A stretch of 64,000 nucleotides of DNA from Ceratodon purpureus (taxonomy: Eukaryota > Streptophyta > Bryopsida > Pseudoditrichales > Ditrichaceae): the NCBI GenBank assembly GCA_014871385.1, contig CM026423.1, forward strand, positions 17,535,690 to 17,599,689, in the 5' to 3' direction. The position numbers were made by a program, and so were the translations under genes. The notes beneath the pieces were generated by a model. It saw only the letters and a program-made list of their open reading frames with translations. It was not told the origin of the DNA and did no database searches. Below, one piece after another: positions 35,495 through 47,800 of this stretch (the stretch's first letter is position 1; each line of letters begins with the position of its first letter).

Positions 35495-37171
35495 ATGGCG
35501 GACGACGACCGCAAGGGCATTATGTCGAGGCTGCCGAAGCTGCGCACGCACGACTGGGGCACCCTGGGCCCGGCGTTCGGGTACGGCATCGGGTGCGGCG
35601 TCGGCTTCGGGGCCGGCATCGTTGGAGGTTCGTTCGGTGTTCTCGCACATCTCGTGTTTAGTTTGTTTATCGTGTGCGTGATTGCTTTTCTGGTGCGAGT
35701 TCGGGGTGAGTGAATCTTGGTGCATTGTGTGTGTTCGGGCTCGTTCTTTGTCGTCGCTGTAGCGCCAGAATTGCCGGCGTGTTTAGGTGAAGGAATCTTG
35801 GTGTTACGTAATTTAGCTGGCTGTTGTGGTTTAGATTGGTTGAAATTGAGGTTTCGAGTTGGTTTTGGTGAGGGCGAGGGTGAGGGTGAATCAGATTGCG
35901 TGTTTGATTTGAGTTGCGTCGTAGTTGGTGTCAAGTGACGGGAATTAGTGTTTGAGCATTAGGAGTTTGGCTAGGTTAGGTTGTGCTCTGGGGAGAATGT
36001 TTCATTTGGAGGAATGAGTAATGATCTGATGCAGAATTAAGCATTTCACTTGTGTCAAAATGAAGTTACAGAAAATATTTGATTGAGTGCACTTCGTGCT
36101 TTATATTCCACCTTATGGTGCACATCAGGAGGTCAGAGGGGAAGAGGATAAGACTGTCCTTTAGATGAATGATCCGGTGTTGACCTTCGGTAGATCTATT
36201 CGATTTCACAGTCTAGTGATTTGGAAAACTTGGAAAAAGTGGATCCCCTTAGTATAGGAGCATGTTTTAGCTGTTTCCGGGTTTCATGGATTTGGAGATC
36301 TGAATCCTGAGGGCGTTTAGGGCTAAGTGATGTGGACTGAGTAGGCGGAAAAGGATTCAACTAGGAAAATTTTGCATGCGTGTGTCTCGTAATTAAACAG
36401 CTTCATTCTCATGCGTTCATGGTATGATTTTCTGTACGCAGGTGCGGGGCTTGGCTTAGGATTCCCTGGCTTGCAGGTCGGATTTGGAGTAGGAGCAGGC
36501 TGTGGAGTGGGAATTGGATTTGGCTACGGCTTGGGTAAAGGCAGAGCTTATGACGACAACGTCACATACAGTAACATTGGGAGGCTCCCTAAGCGTCAGA
36601 AGAGTTTTGCCGGCTCTACCGGGTGAGTCATATTCTCCCTTCTTCCTTGTGTTCTGTTTCTCGTCGAAACTTGTCCACTGACGCTCATAATCGAAGATGA
36701 AATTTCTATAGTGGTGCAATCGAACTCGCTTTGGAGGTTTCACTAAATACTATGAATATCGTAGATGACGTAGAAAATTTACAGGTCGAGTCTCTTGGTA
36801 GTCTTCATAGCTTTAGTAGTCTCTTGGTTATAACAAGTGGTAGATGCACATGACCTAAGTTATTTCTTCTTGAACCAAATACAACAAGAACTAACGTACA
36901 AGTATCGAAACGAAATTTGCCAATCGACCAAGCTTTTCTTACTAACATAACGTTTATCAGTCATGTTTATTAAATAATGAAGAGTTTGTAGTCCTTGTTT
37001 GTGCATTCCAAAGTTGGATTTAACAGGTGACATTTTGTGGCTTCGGATTTTATCTAACCTTGGAATTGCACTGATTGTAGGGCTGAGCTCGGAGCTATTG
37101 TGGACGACTTCGTCACAGGCGTAAAGAGAGCTCTGGAAGGCATCAAAACCAACGATGGAAAGAGACCATAG
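35495..37171 (+). CDS. Small glycine-zipper protein, probably membrane-associated
   Basis: Three exons (35495-35627, 36442-36622, 37081-37171) give 134 residues with all junctions in frame. The start is the ATG at 35495, opening MADDDRKGIMSRLPKLRTHD. Residues about 25-85 are a long Gly-rich run with a regular GxGxGxG pattern and aromatic or aliphatic residues between: FGYGIGCGVGFGAG, LGFPGLQVGFGVGAG, CGVGIGFGYGLGKG. This is a glycine-zipper type able to form two close-packed membrane helices. The tail is polar (YSNIGRLPKRQKSF) and ends in an amphipathic DDFVTGVKRALEGI helix. I know similar short Gly-rich proteins in plants (the cadmium-induced AS8 protein has the same flavour) but cannot name the orthologue. 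Function is unknown; organelle or inner-membrane location is a guess. Confidence 0.8.
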
Positions 37172-38486
37172 ACTTTGTATCATTCCTGTCACGATTGTGT
37201 TTTTTTATGGTTGGAAAATGTTAACCCTTGTTGATATATTGTCAACCAAGCTGTAGATTAACTTGGGAGGGCGTAAGTGGACTTTGAAACGTCTTGCTGT
37301 GTATGATGCTCATGTATGTACAGAGCCATTTTATTCGTAATCTACTTGTATGACTACACATTCTTCTCAGGCAACTTTGAACCATGTCCATTGCTAATTA
37401 TTATATCTATCTTAACATGCTGTTACACTTTGTTCACATCAATCCTGAGTTTAACGTGCTTGATTTTAGCGAGTGTCCATCTTTGGAGAAGGTATTGTGA
37501 GGGATTCATTTTTTGAGTCGTGGCCTTGCTCGCTGGAGAGATTAGAGAAAACAACTTACAGTTCAGTTGGTGACGTTCTAGAACAGAAATTCACAATCAT
37601 TTCTTTTCATGTACGTAACCATGCTCCATTAGAGACATGGACTGGGACGCGAAGGATTGCGACCTTTCAAAGAGTTCTGTTAACGTTCGCAAATTAGTAT
37701 ATATACTATCAAAAGCATAGGCATTCCGAAGATATGCCTCTTGCCGCCTTAACTTTCATGATTTGCACTGATATCTCACTCCACTTAACTCTCCCGACTA
37801 ATATCTCATTCCATGTTTCAAATATACTGCGGGAAATTAAGGAAGAAAATAACTGTCCTTTCAGCCTTGTAATAAACGCCCTGAATCTTGAGATACTAAA
37901 CTGCCGGTGAAGGTTTATATATCTCGTCCCCGTCTCGTTCACGACCTGAATCTTGGATGGATTGTAGATACTCAACTGCCACTGAAGATTTATATATCTC
38001 GTCCTCCTTCTTGTCCACGCCCGGAGCAATCAGAAAACCTGCTCGTCCCCGACCTTGCGGTGTAGTAGAAGTTGTCCGTCCCGGAGGACGTCTCTGCTCA
38101 TGTTCACGAACACCATCTCCGTCAGTATACAGCTCGCCGAGCTGCTCACTTAATCTCAGACGAGATCGATAAGTTGTTCCACAAAACCTGAGGCTCCTAT
38201 AGGTGCCTGGGCCTGCACTTGAATTTCGCACCAGGACTATAATAGATTGTCTATTTCAAATATCCTAAGCCTACAGTAGCATTAAAACGTCTGTAATGTA
38301 AATCTGGTATCCGATCACTGGAGATTGAATCCTTCGTAACTAGGTTAAATCCGTGGTTTTCTCCATACTTGAGTATCAGATGTGGGACACGCAATACATC
38401 CGTATCGATTACAAATGTACAAATGAAAATTCTACAAGCGACTGGAAAGCTCCAAGAAATTGGAGGTTCACTGACTTCCAAATCCG
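37172..38486. other. Convergent intergenic region
   Basis: It lies between two convergent stop codons. A near-repeat of about 30 bp (aggtttatatatctcgtcc and agatttatatatctcgtcc) occurs at 37910-37929 and 37986-38005, and CTGAATCTTG occurs at 37881 and 37946. No gene is supported. Confidence 0.5.
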
Positions 38487-40825
38487 TCAGAATATTTTAG
38501 CCCGAACGGTCGGCCGAACGTCCGTGCTCAACAATAGGAACTTCAAAGACTTTGCTTTCACGAATTCTCGACGTTCATCGTATGCCAATTCGTCGTCCAG
38601 AAATGGACAATAATCGCTTCCTGTTACAATGGCGTTCGGGACAGCACGTGTGTTGACAACATATCTCGACGGAGAACTTATAGCCGCAACAGTTGGTTCC
38701 ACGTCAAATTTTGATCTCTTCCGACGACTTTGAGACCTGCAAATTTGTTCTCGGTGATACTGGCACATTGTGTAGCCACCTTCAGCTGGACGGTGGCACC
38801 GCCACCCTTTCCCATCATCCCGTTTGCATTGTAAACCATTTTGGTCCGTCTGCGTGACATTCTGTGACCTGGAAGCGCTTGAGCTGGATTTCTGGTTCAC
38901 CGCCGTGACATCTGTGTAATCTGGTCCAACTTTTGACTGTCCAACAAAGTCCTCAGTAGTGTTCTGGGCTGCCTTATGATTTTCACCATGGGAGGATGGG
39001 GTTTCACACAATTCGACAACGCCAGAACCAAGCGAATTTGAGTGGCTCTTCTGCATACTTTGTAACTGCATCGCAGCTTCAATCATGTCGGAGCTTGAAA
39101 CCGTTTCCCCGCGATGGCCTCCAGAAATATCTCCTGTAATCAACGACTTATTTTCTTCACGACCAGTAGAATCTTGTAAGACAAATTGCCCAAGCCCGTC
39201 GCGTTCTAAGAATTTAGAGCTATTATGAAATAATTTAGTTACTTGCACAACCAATCTTTCACCATCTTCAATTAATCCCGGCAAACCTTGATCTAAAAAA
39301 ACTGGACAACTGCATCACGAGCACTTCCAGCACTATTACCTGCTCTTGAGACGATATGGCGTAACGACTGCTCCAACAGTTTCGGCTGATCCTTAACGTC
39401 AATGGCGGATGTGCTACTGCAGATTGTTCCAGTTGTGACGGATGGCTCGTGCCTGGTGAAGACAGATTTTGCCATCGGTGATGTAGCTGTCAGTTTCCGC
39501 AATGCTGAATCGATATCTGAGCATGAATAGATAGATCAGGAGTCAGTTTCTTCGGGAGTACTGAACATCTCTTACATCTCTCATGTTTTATACAGCTAAT
39601 ACTGCACCTGATTCAACTGAGCGATCGTATAACAATCAGTAATATGTGGAATAGAAGGACATTCGGGATAATATGTATAACAGAGAAGACTGCATTATGT
39701 CATTGTCCTAGAATGCATATAAACCGGATAGACTATGAGTTCAGAAAACTGGTATGATAAATGTGCATGTCTATTAAACACGATGGACTTAAAACCTCAA
39801 AATACTTTGCTCTTGAGAAATTGAGATGCGGATCAGCAATTACCTGTTTCGTGAATTGATGAGCGCTCGTTGAAATTATCATCAGCTGAAACCCTGCCAT
39901 TCAGAATCTCCATTAATCAGAGCTACAACTTCATGACAAGGACGATACATATCTTTTATATTATCGTCTGAATTAATTAGACACTCCACAATGCTCGATG
40001 TCTTGCAGCGGAGTCTCATTAGTATAAGTACAGCATCTAAGGTTGCAATATCCCCATATAGGTGACGACCACAGCTATGGCCACTGAACATTATCTTGCA
40101 GCAGGGATATCCACCGATAACGCAATCTCAACCACAGAAAGAGTAGACGTTCATACCTATTCTTCTCTAGATCACATTCTAGATACTTCTTCAATCCCTC
40201 CGAAGACGCGCCATTTGCATGATCCTGCCGCACCATGGAAGAAATCACGTCCGTCAGTATCAAACACAAAACCATGGACCACTGAAGCGACTACACTCCA
40301 ATAGTAAGTCAAGGCGCACACGAACCGACAATGCTAACTCATTTCTCAATGCCAGCCGAGAGTCCGGGAGTTACAACAGTTCCAAAACTAAACCGCGCCC
40401 GCACAGTAGTCTAACTTCTGCCACCACGACGCTGACCACTCGACGCTGACCACTGCTAAGCACTGGACCTCTCCCAAAACCAACACACACTCCAATAATT
40501 CACCACTTCTAGCACCACTAGCACGAACGCACACACTCTCCAAAACAACCTCATAAAAATCCCCTCCCCGCACAAAAACCAAAAACAAACACAAACACAA
40601 ACACAAACACAAAACATCCCCCCCGCCCGCTAACAACAACAACAAAACACTCCGCAATTATCACAGTACCCGACACTCCACGCGCCGACCACCCGATACT
40701 CCACCACCTCCACCCGTCGCCGCCACCGCCACGAGCCGCAGCAACGCATACTCCTTCCCAGCCTTCTCGAAACTCCGATCAGCCGGCGCCATCGGCAAGC
40801 AACGCTTCCCTTTCCTAATCCTCAT
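38487..40825 (-). CDS. WRC-domain nuclear protein
   Basis: Proposed exons on the minus strand: 40825-40670, 40224-40157, 39893-39844, 39516-39340 and 39292-38487. Phases agree throughout and give about 418 residues. The N-terminus MRIRKGKR is typical of plant WRC-only proteins. The WRC motif lies at about residues 306-331 with exact spacing Cys-x9-Cys-x10-Cys-x2-His (LQCKRDDGKGWRC, then YTMCQYHREQ), followed by a basic SRRKRSK likely to be a nuclear signal. WRC domains bind DNA or act in transcription, as in growth-regulating factors, but no QLQ domain is present. The junction at 39340/39293 needs a 47-base intron. Without it, the frame is broken by a single base at a T7 run, because DAVVQFF is followed by a stop while LDQGLPGLIEDGER continues in the next frame. 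Either a tiny intron or a one-base frameshift is present. Confidence 0.72.
40583..40614 (+). repeat. ACAAAC hexamer repeat
   Basis: About five units of (ACAAAC) lie in the first intron of the WRC gene. This is simple-sequence DNA. Confidence 0.9.
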
Positions 40826-41329
40826 TGCGAACAGCGCAACTTCACCTTCCAATAACGAAATCAATGGCGAGAGAAAAGACGACACACCGGACCGCGGAGA
40901 GAAATTGGAAGTGGAGAGAGCGAGAGAGTGAGCGAGTAGGAGAGTTGGAGGTTTGGCGGGAGACGATGGCGATGAGTTTGCGAGGTCGGAGGGATTGCGG
41001 GTGTGGCCTGTAGATACAGTGTGCGGGAGATTAACGGGGGGAAGGGAAGGGAGGGAGGGCCGAAGCGCTTGCGAGGGGTATGGCGGGACCTCATCCATCG
41101 ACGGGGATGGAGGAGTGTCTGTTCGTCGGTCTGCGTTCATCCGTGGGTGTACCCTTTCAGGGTTGGTGCGGAATGGCAGCTGAGGTCCGGCTTTGAATTT
41201 GGGAGGCAAGGCTCTGGGGTTTTTTGATTGGGTGCTTTGTTTGCAGTCTGGGTTGGGGTGATTGTTTGCTATGATATTTGGGGTAATGGAGGTATGCCAG
41301 GTAGCAGCACAAAATCGGAGCCGTTCTAA

Positions 41330-41506
41330 AGTTAAATCAGGAGTCCCCGCTCCATGTCGAGGTTATCTCGGGGTTTCCAAATTTGGAGTAAAAAGGAACG
41401 TGACTATTGCTGTGATTCGCGGTGAGCTCTGAGAGAGGTGGAGAGACCTTACAGGATTAGGGTTTCAAATGGTGGAGAGTGTGTCCCCGCTTTATATACC
41501 CGGACT
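41330..41506 (-). repeat. LTR-like promoter repeat, copy B
   Basis: On the minus strand it reads CCGGGTATATAAAGCGGGG, GAAACCCTAATCC, TCTCTCCACCTCTCTCAG, GAATCACAGCAATAGTCA and GAGCGGGGACTCC. The same blocks in the same order occur in copy A at 12246. The TATA box and the leader are the best conserved. Confidence 0.6.
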
Positions 41507-42107
41507 ACCGATTAAAGTGGTGCACGAGGTGTGATAAAAATAGACAAAGGTTGGGTAAACGTAGAGCAATTGAACCAAAAAGAATCCAAAATCTTTAGAG
41601 TTGAATTTTTCATGAACTTTTAAAGGTCCAAAAACTAATGGATAGATAATTGTTGAGGACAATTGCCACTAGGAAGCTACAAAAAACATGAATGTCTGAC
41701 TATTAGTTGGCCAATAAAGAGTCACTGATACTCGTAATAAAGAGTCAAAAAATACTGCCGCCAGGAATTGTCAATGAAAGATTTAAATACAAAATTCATG
41801 GTTGTACAGGGTGATTAGCACCTTTACCTTATTATTGGTATTTGGGACGGTGTACTGAAGGAGGAGAATAAAGTACGCTTGAATGGATGGGATCTATGAA
41901 GATCTGGTCATCAAAAGTAGAAGCTTTTATCCTTTTAGGACAAAATCAATGATGACTTAGTTATCTATGGAAACGAAGTTTGTTTGGTGCTTACAGTACT
42001 GGTTGCACTGTTATCTTTGATGGTTACTTGACATAATTACAGTAGGATGACCAGGAACCAGCAGTTATTTTCAAATCATTGAAAGGGGAAGTAGATTTTT
42101 ACTTCCA

Positions 42108-42200
42108 TACCTTTGTCCTGTGGACATTGGATTGGGAGTACCTTTGTCATGTTGACATTGGACTAGGGGTACCTTTGTCCTGTGGACATTGGATTGGGGG
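42108..42200 (+). repeat. 31-bp minisatellite, three units
   Basis: The unit starts TACCTTTGTCCTGTGGACAT and ends TGGATTGGGGG. Units begin at 42108, 42139 and 42170, and 31 is not a multiple of three. Confidence 0.95.
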
Positions 42201-43306
42201 AAGATTGTACAGACATTTGATTCACGTTGGTTTTCTTTGGAGACCAAAGTTTCTATCTTTTCTCTCTCTTCGAATCATTGTTGTGATCTTTTCATAAAGT
42301 TGTTCTTGGTTTAGATCAAAACCACCTTTATTCATTTTCACGAAGAATAAACTTACTAATAACATGCCAATTATTGGAAATCTTTGAGAGACAATATTTG
42401 ATGGTTTACTGCCTTCCATGGCTATTCTAGAAGTAGCAAGGATAGCTTAAGTTGATGGTTATAGTCTTCTACGTTACAATAAGAAGAACTAATAGTGTAC
42501 TTTTTAAATTATACAAGTAACAAAATACTAATTATTAAAAATAAATAACATATTTAATCAAAAAATAAACTATAACCTCATATTAAAATGTTGCAAAATA
42601 TTTTCTATAATTTTAAATATTTACTTGAAATAAGAAAACTAATATTCATGGTACGAAAACATTCATTGAAAAGAATTAAGAATATAATCATCAATGTTTT
42701 ACGGAATCCATGCTTTATGAACCATAAGAAATACATATTTTATTAGTAAAGTCATTTCTTTTGTGAAAATAAAGTTTTAATCTTATATCGCTTCATTAAT
42801 TTCATAAAGTACAATACCTCATAACAAAAACTATAACACCATAAAAAATAACTAGCAAAAAATAGAAAATTACGAAGACAAAATAGAAAAAATGTTTTTT
42901 ATGATATTTTGTTATGTCTAACCCATTTGAGGTTGTTTTTAGTGATTTTTGGCTAGAAAAAATCAAGAAAACCGATCTTTGAAGGACAAACTTTATTTTT
43001 CCGAAAGAATAAATACTCATTTGATAGAAAACGAATCTGCTATTACAGTAAGAAAAAAAGGGAGGTGGTTGTGAGTTTGAATCCCAATGCCAACGTGGTG
43101 CCTACTACCATAGTCCATCCAACTATGGTGGGGGGTCTTGAGACCTCGTTGCACGGGTACCCAAAAAGACCTTGGGGAATGATATGTCGGTTGTTTTCAA
43201 GGCACTTGGTGTAAAAAAGTGTTTACCTTCGAAAGCGGGAAGTAGCTCTAGATTCATTATCCTTTATTGAGTGGCCATCGGATCAGTGAATAAAATGAAC
43301 AAACAC

Positions 43307-43751
43307 TAAGGTAGAATGACCTTAAACCGTGCGAATAAGAGATTCAGCATGGTTGTGGACCTCGTGTGTACTATTTGTAATTTTTCTTGGATGGGGAAAC
43401 AGGAGGGAGAGTGAATGCAAAAATTTCCAGAATTAAATAGCAAAAACTGAATTTACTACAAATTTCTGAAGCGAAAAGTGTACATGACCTTAAAGTGATC
43501 AGTACACTCTCCTTTTTATCCGGCAGACGAGTACTTTGTGGCGCCCACGCATGTAGCTAAAACCGTGCAAAATAGAGTTAATGAACCATGAACTATGAAC
43601 CATGAACCAACCACCTCCCTACACATGTCCATATCGAGTCACTATTTATGAAATTGCTGTGCACGCAATAAGGTCCATGCCATGGGCGGCTACAGGGGCG
43701 GTCTACCCTGCGCTTCTGGGGGGCCGCACGGTTTAAGGTCATTCTACCTTA
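43307..43751. mobile_element. MITE with perfect 27-bp inverted repeats
   Basis: The repeat TAAGGTAGAATGACC... at 43307-43333 has its exact reverse complement at 43725-43751. TA at both outer ends could be a two-base target duplication. The inside is non-coding. The first nine bases (TAAGGTAGA) are the same as in the element at 34189-34543. Confidence 0.72.
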
Positions 43752-43936
43752 TATCCCTTTGGGGTCAGAGTTCTTCTTTTTCTAAGAAGAAAAGAAAACG
43801 AAGAGAAACAGCCAGTGGGAGAACCCCAAAGCATTGAGAGCGCCACTAAGAGTCCCACCATGCGAGAGAGCGTCTCGTCATGCAGAAGTGCCCCTCTCTC
43901 AGACTCTCTTACGCATGTACGAGAACCCGCATGACT

Positions 43937-43951
43937 GTTCTAGAGCATTCT
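43937..43951 (+). promoter_or_regulatory. Candidate heat-shock element
   Basis: The 15 bases gTTCtaGAGcaTTCt have the nTTCnnGAAnnTTCn arrangement with one mismatch (GAG). It lies about 340 bases before a TATA box and 860 before the ClpB start. ClpB genes are classic heat-shock targets, so the site is plausible, but short motifs occur by chance. Confidence 0.4.
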
Positions 43952-44278
43952 CCCTCCCTCTGGAAAAGCGGCGAGCCTTCCATCCATCCCTCCTCTCCCA
44001 TCCCCCACCAATGCCACTTCAGCACCGGCACCCTCCCAAGTTCCAACATATGTGTCCTCACCCCCGCGCTCTACGTCACCCTACACATTCCACGCCCAGG
44101 AACAGGCACACTCAGCTTCGCCATTCTGTCTCTCGACTTCGGAGAGCGTTCTTTGTAGATAGATACACACACAGGCAGAGAGGTCACCTCCGTCACCGCA
44201 CTTCTGGTCGGAGGATCATCGCCGCTTTCACGCCTTTTCGCCGCAATTCGAACCTCCACTTTTCCAATTCGCATTTCG

Positions 44279-44286
44279 TATAAATA
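44279..44286 (+). promoter_or_regulatory. TATA box of the ClpB gene
   Basis: TATAAATA is a strong TATA match in an otherwise GC-mixed region upstream of ClpB. It would place the transcription start near 44310, in the GCTTGGA repeats, with a leader of about 500 bases. Confidence 0.55.
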
Positions 44287-44302
44287 CTCCCTGGGGTTTG
44301 GC

Positions 44303-44360
44303 GCTTGGAGCTTGGAGCTTGGAGCTTGGAGTTTGGAGTTTGGAGCTTGGAGTTTGGAGT
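44303..44360 (+). repeat. 7-bp tandem repeat GCTTGGA/GTTTGGA
   Basis: About eight units run just downstream of the TATA box, in the likely ClpB leader. Confidence 0.92.
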
Positions 44361-44813
44361 GAGCTTGAGGTTTGATTGCTTCGCCATTTTGCTTCTTCGT
44401 TGCGGTCTCTAGGTTCAATTGGAATTTCCGGTTTCTTGATTTGCGTTTGGGAGGGATTTTGTATGGCAATGGCTTGGGGTTTCGTTGTTTGTTGTTTTGT
44501 GAATTGTGAAGTGAGGGGAGTGGCGGGGTTGAGGTGTGGATAGGATAGGATAGTTGTGTGGAGTTTGTGTATTGGAGGTCGTGTTGAGAGTAGGTTTTTG
44601 ATGTGTAGGTTTTTGGTTCGTTGTTGGGAGGAGTGTTTGGATGGAGGATTGATTTTAGTGTCGTTTGGTTGAGCTGTTGTTGTGGTTTGAGGAATTTGGA
44701 TTTGGAGTTTTGATTTGGAATTTGGAGTTCGGGGATTGAGGAGTGATTGGAATTTTGGTTTTGGTAGGTTTTGAGGAGTTTTGGATTGGAAGACGGGGGA
44801 ATTGGCGAGGAGG

Positions 44814-47800
44814 ATGGCGACGCTGCAGCTGCAGCATGGGATAACGTCGCTGGCGTTGCAGACGGTGTCGTCGCGGGCGTTGTCGTCGATTGTGAGGTCG
44901 CCGGTGCTGGTGTCCGTGGCGCCGAGGGTGCAGCAGCAGCGGTTGAGGGCTGTGACTGCGACGCTGCGGAGGCGCGTGGTGCCGTTGGCGGCCGTGAGAG
45001 GGATAACGTCAGGGAGTTCTGTTGTAGGTTCGCTTGGTTTGGCCAATGCTGGTCCGTGGGAGAGTTTCAGTGGTTTGCGCGCGGAGCGGGTGGGAAGGAA
45101 GAAAGATTTTGTGAAGACAGAGCGTGCGAAGAGGAATTACCGAACAATTCCGTCGGCTGAAGCTCGCGATGGCAGGGTACGTTGTGTGTGGTTTCTTTCT
45201 TGTATGCGAAATGGTGGTAGGTTTCTTGATTGACATTGGCTGTTTTTACACCGAAATGGTTAATGTTATTTGTGGGTTTTCAATCGTGACGCTCGAGAGC
45301 GTGGTGAGTCTGGGAAGTTTCAACATGGTTTCAACTTCGATTTCTAATAAACTGTCTCCAATGTGCAGATTAATCAAGCCGAGTTTACAGAGATGGCTTG
45401 GCAGGCAATAGTCGCCTCCCCTGACGTTGCCAAAGAAAGTAAGCAACAGATTGTAGAGACAGAACATCTTATGAAAGCGTTATTGGAGCAGCGGAATGGA
45501 CTTGCGCGGCGAATTTTCGCCAAAGCAGGCGTTGACAATACTGCTCTTTTGCAAGCAACTGAGCGCTTTATTCAGCGTCAGCCTAAGGTCCTAGGCGACA
45601 CAAGTGGATCAATGCTTGGTCGGGATCTGGAGGGGTTAATAGAGAAGGCACGAGGTTTTAAGAAGGAGTTCGGTGACTCGTTCGTGTCGGTGGAGCACTT
45701 GGTTTTGGCATATTCCTCAGACAAGCGTTTTGGTCAGCAACTATTCAAAGATTTTCAGTTGACTACGAAGGCTCTGAAGGATGCAATTCAATCTATCAGA
45801 GGTTCACAGAAGGTGACCGACCAAGGTTAGTTACTCCTTTAAGTCCTTCCATCTTTGCCTCAAGAAAACAATACGTCCAAAGTGTTATTTGTGTTAAAGT
45901 TGGAATTTAGACTGGTAATTAAACGACCTGAATATAAATAACGGGTTTATTGCATTTTTTATATTTAACATGGGAATGAAGTCAATGCTTCTGTAGTTGC
46001 TTTTTGAATTGGATAGTTTGTTTGGCAGAATTGACCACTATTTCAACTTTCTCTGACTCATGACTTGCTTGCTCGACTACAGACCCGGAGGGAAGGTACG
46101 AAGCTTTGGAGAAATATGGGAAGGATTTGACTGAAATGGCAAGACAGGGAAAATTAGATCCTGTCATTGGACGCGATGATGAAATTCGACGCTGTATTCA
46201 AATTTTATCTCGTAGAACAAAGAACAATCCAGTCTTGATCGGAGAGCCCGGTGTTGGAAAGACTGCCATTTCTGAAGGGTGAGTATCAATCATATCATCA
46301 TCTGCTTAATGCTTTATGACCAGACTCTCTCTTCATTTTAAATTTATTCTGTTCACTTCCTAAAACTTCGGGAAAAGAAAAGCGATAACTCAATCCCTGG
46401 GCACGATGCCTCGAGCCGGTTGTCAATGGCAGCCTTATTTCCTTCTGCTCTGTCACGTTTTTAATTTCGTATGGTAGAGTAGGCTTCCACATCTTACTGA
46501 AGGTCTAGTACTAATGAACCTTCGTTTCATGTGGACAGTTTGGCTCAGCGAATTGTGCAGGGAGATGTGCCGTCAGCTCTGCTTAATCGCAAGGTATGTT
46601 TTTCCAGACATTCTAGGCGGGCATTGATCAATGAAGTGCTTCGTGTCAATTTTGTCAGTAGATTCGGTCACTTTGAGCAGTTGCCAACAGGTTCGTGTTT
46701 TGTTTTGCAGTTGATTTCGCTGGATATGGGATCATTGATAGCAGGTGCCAAGTATCGCGGAGAATTCGAGGATAGGCTTAAGGCTGTACTGAAGGAGGTT
46801 ACTGATTCTGATGGTCAAATTATATTGTTTATCGATGAGATTCATACTGTCGTTGGTGCTGGTACGTCTCATCGTCATCTTTTTGCACCAATTCTTTCGT
46901 TCTGAGAATCGACTCCTATTCTAGCGCACTTCTCTGCAGCTTCTCGGTGTTTTTAATTTGTTAAATTTTCTGCATTCTTCTAGTATTTCTATTTTTTAAT
47001 TTTAATTTTTTTCTCGTACATGTAAAATGAATCAGCTTGAATTTGAATCGTTTATACTATACTATGCAGGTGCTACAAGTGGGGCAATGGACGCCGGAAA
47101 TTTATTGAAGCCTATGTTAGGGCGTGGAGAATTACGTTGTATCGGTGCAACAACTTTGGACGAGTATCGGAAGTACATTGAGAAGGATCCGGCCCTGGAG
47201 CGTCGTTTTCAACAAGTGTACGTGGACCAACCGACTGTTGAAGACACAGTTTCTATCTTGAGAGGTCTTCGTGAACGTTATGAATTGCATCACGGAGTAC
47301 GAATCTCAGATAGTGCTCTAGTGGAGGCAGCTATTCTTTCGGATCGCTACATTGCTGATAGGTTTCTTCCTGACAAAGGTACGTGATGATGGAATTTTGG
47401 AATCCTTGCAATGGCTTTTCTTGTGTTAGATGTGTGCTCTCTCTATTTCTGTTGTATCCCTCAAATATCGGTTCTGATTGAGATTCTCCAATTTGCAGCC
47501 ATCGATCTCGTCGACGAAGCTGCTGCTAAACTGAAGATGGAGATAACTTCAAAACCGACCGCATTAGATGAAATAGATAGATCCGTGCTAAAGTTGGAAA
47601 TGGAGAGGCTATCGCTGAAAAATGACACGGATAAAGCATCACGGGACCGGTTGGATCGTCTTGTTGCTGAGCTGGATCAACTGAAGAAAAAGCAGAAAGA
47701 GTTGACCGATCAATGGGAACATGAGAAGTCGGTGATGACCCGTATTCAATCCATCAAAGAAGAGGTGGGTAAAACTTTTCCCTATTTAGTACACTGTAGT

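Larger units (their letters stand above)
40826..44278. other. Intergenic region between divergent WRC and ClpB genes
   Basis: The first 400 bases are GC-rich and should hold the WRC leader and promoter. Then follow an LTR-like repeat copy (41330-41506, minus), a 31-bp minisatellite (42108-42200), AT-rich sequence to about 43,050, and a MITE (43307-43751). The part from 43,800 is the ClpB promoter. Confidence 0.6.

Noticed and set aside
35273..35934. Long antisense open frames over the glycine-zipper gene start
   Set aside because: Due to high GC; the sense exon has consistent splicing and protein character.
40586..40612. CRISPR-like regular repeats (ACAAAC array)
   Set aside because: Simple hexamer repeat without spacers; the window is eukaryotic.
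43075..43215. SINE-like segment with GAGTTTGAATCCC
   Set aside because: B-box-like only; no A-box, no tail repeat and no target duplication seen.
44228..45046. 272-codon open frame antisense to the ClpB leader and first exon
   Set aside because: Low-complexity (KLQTPSS repeats from the GCTTGGA array) and antisense to a certain exon.
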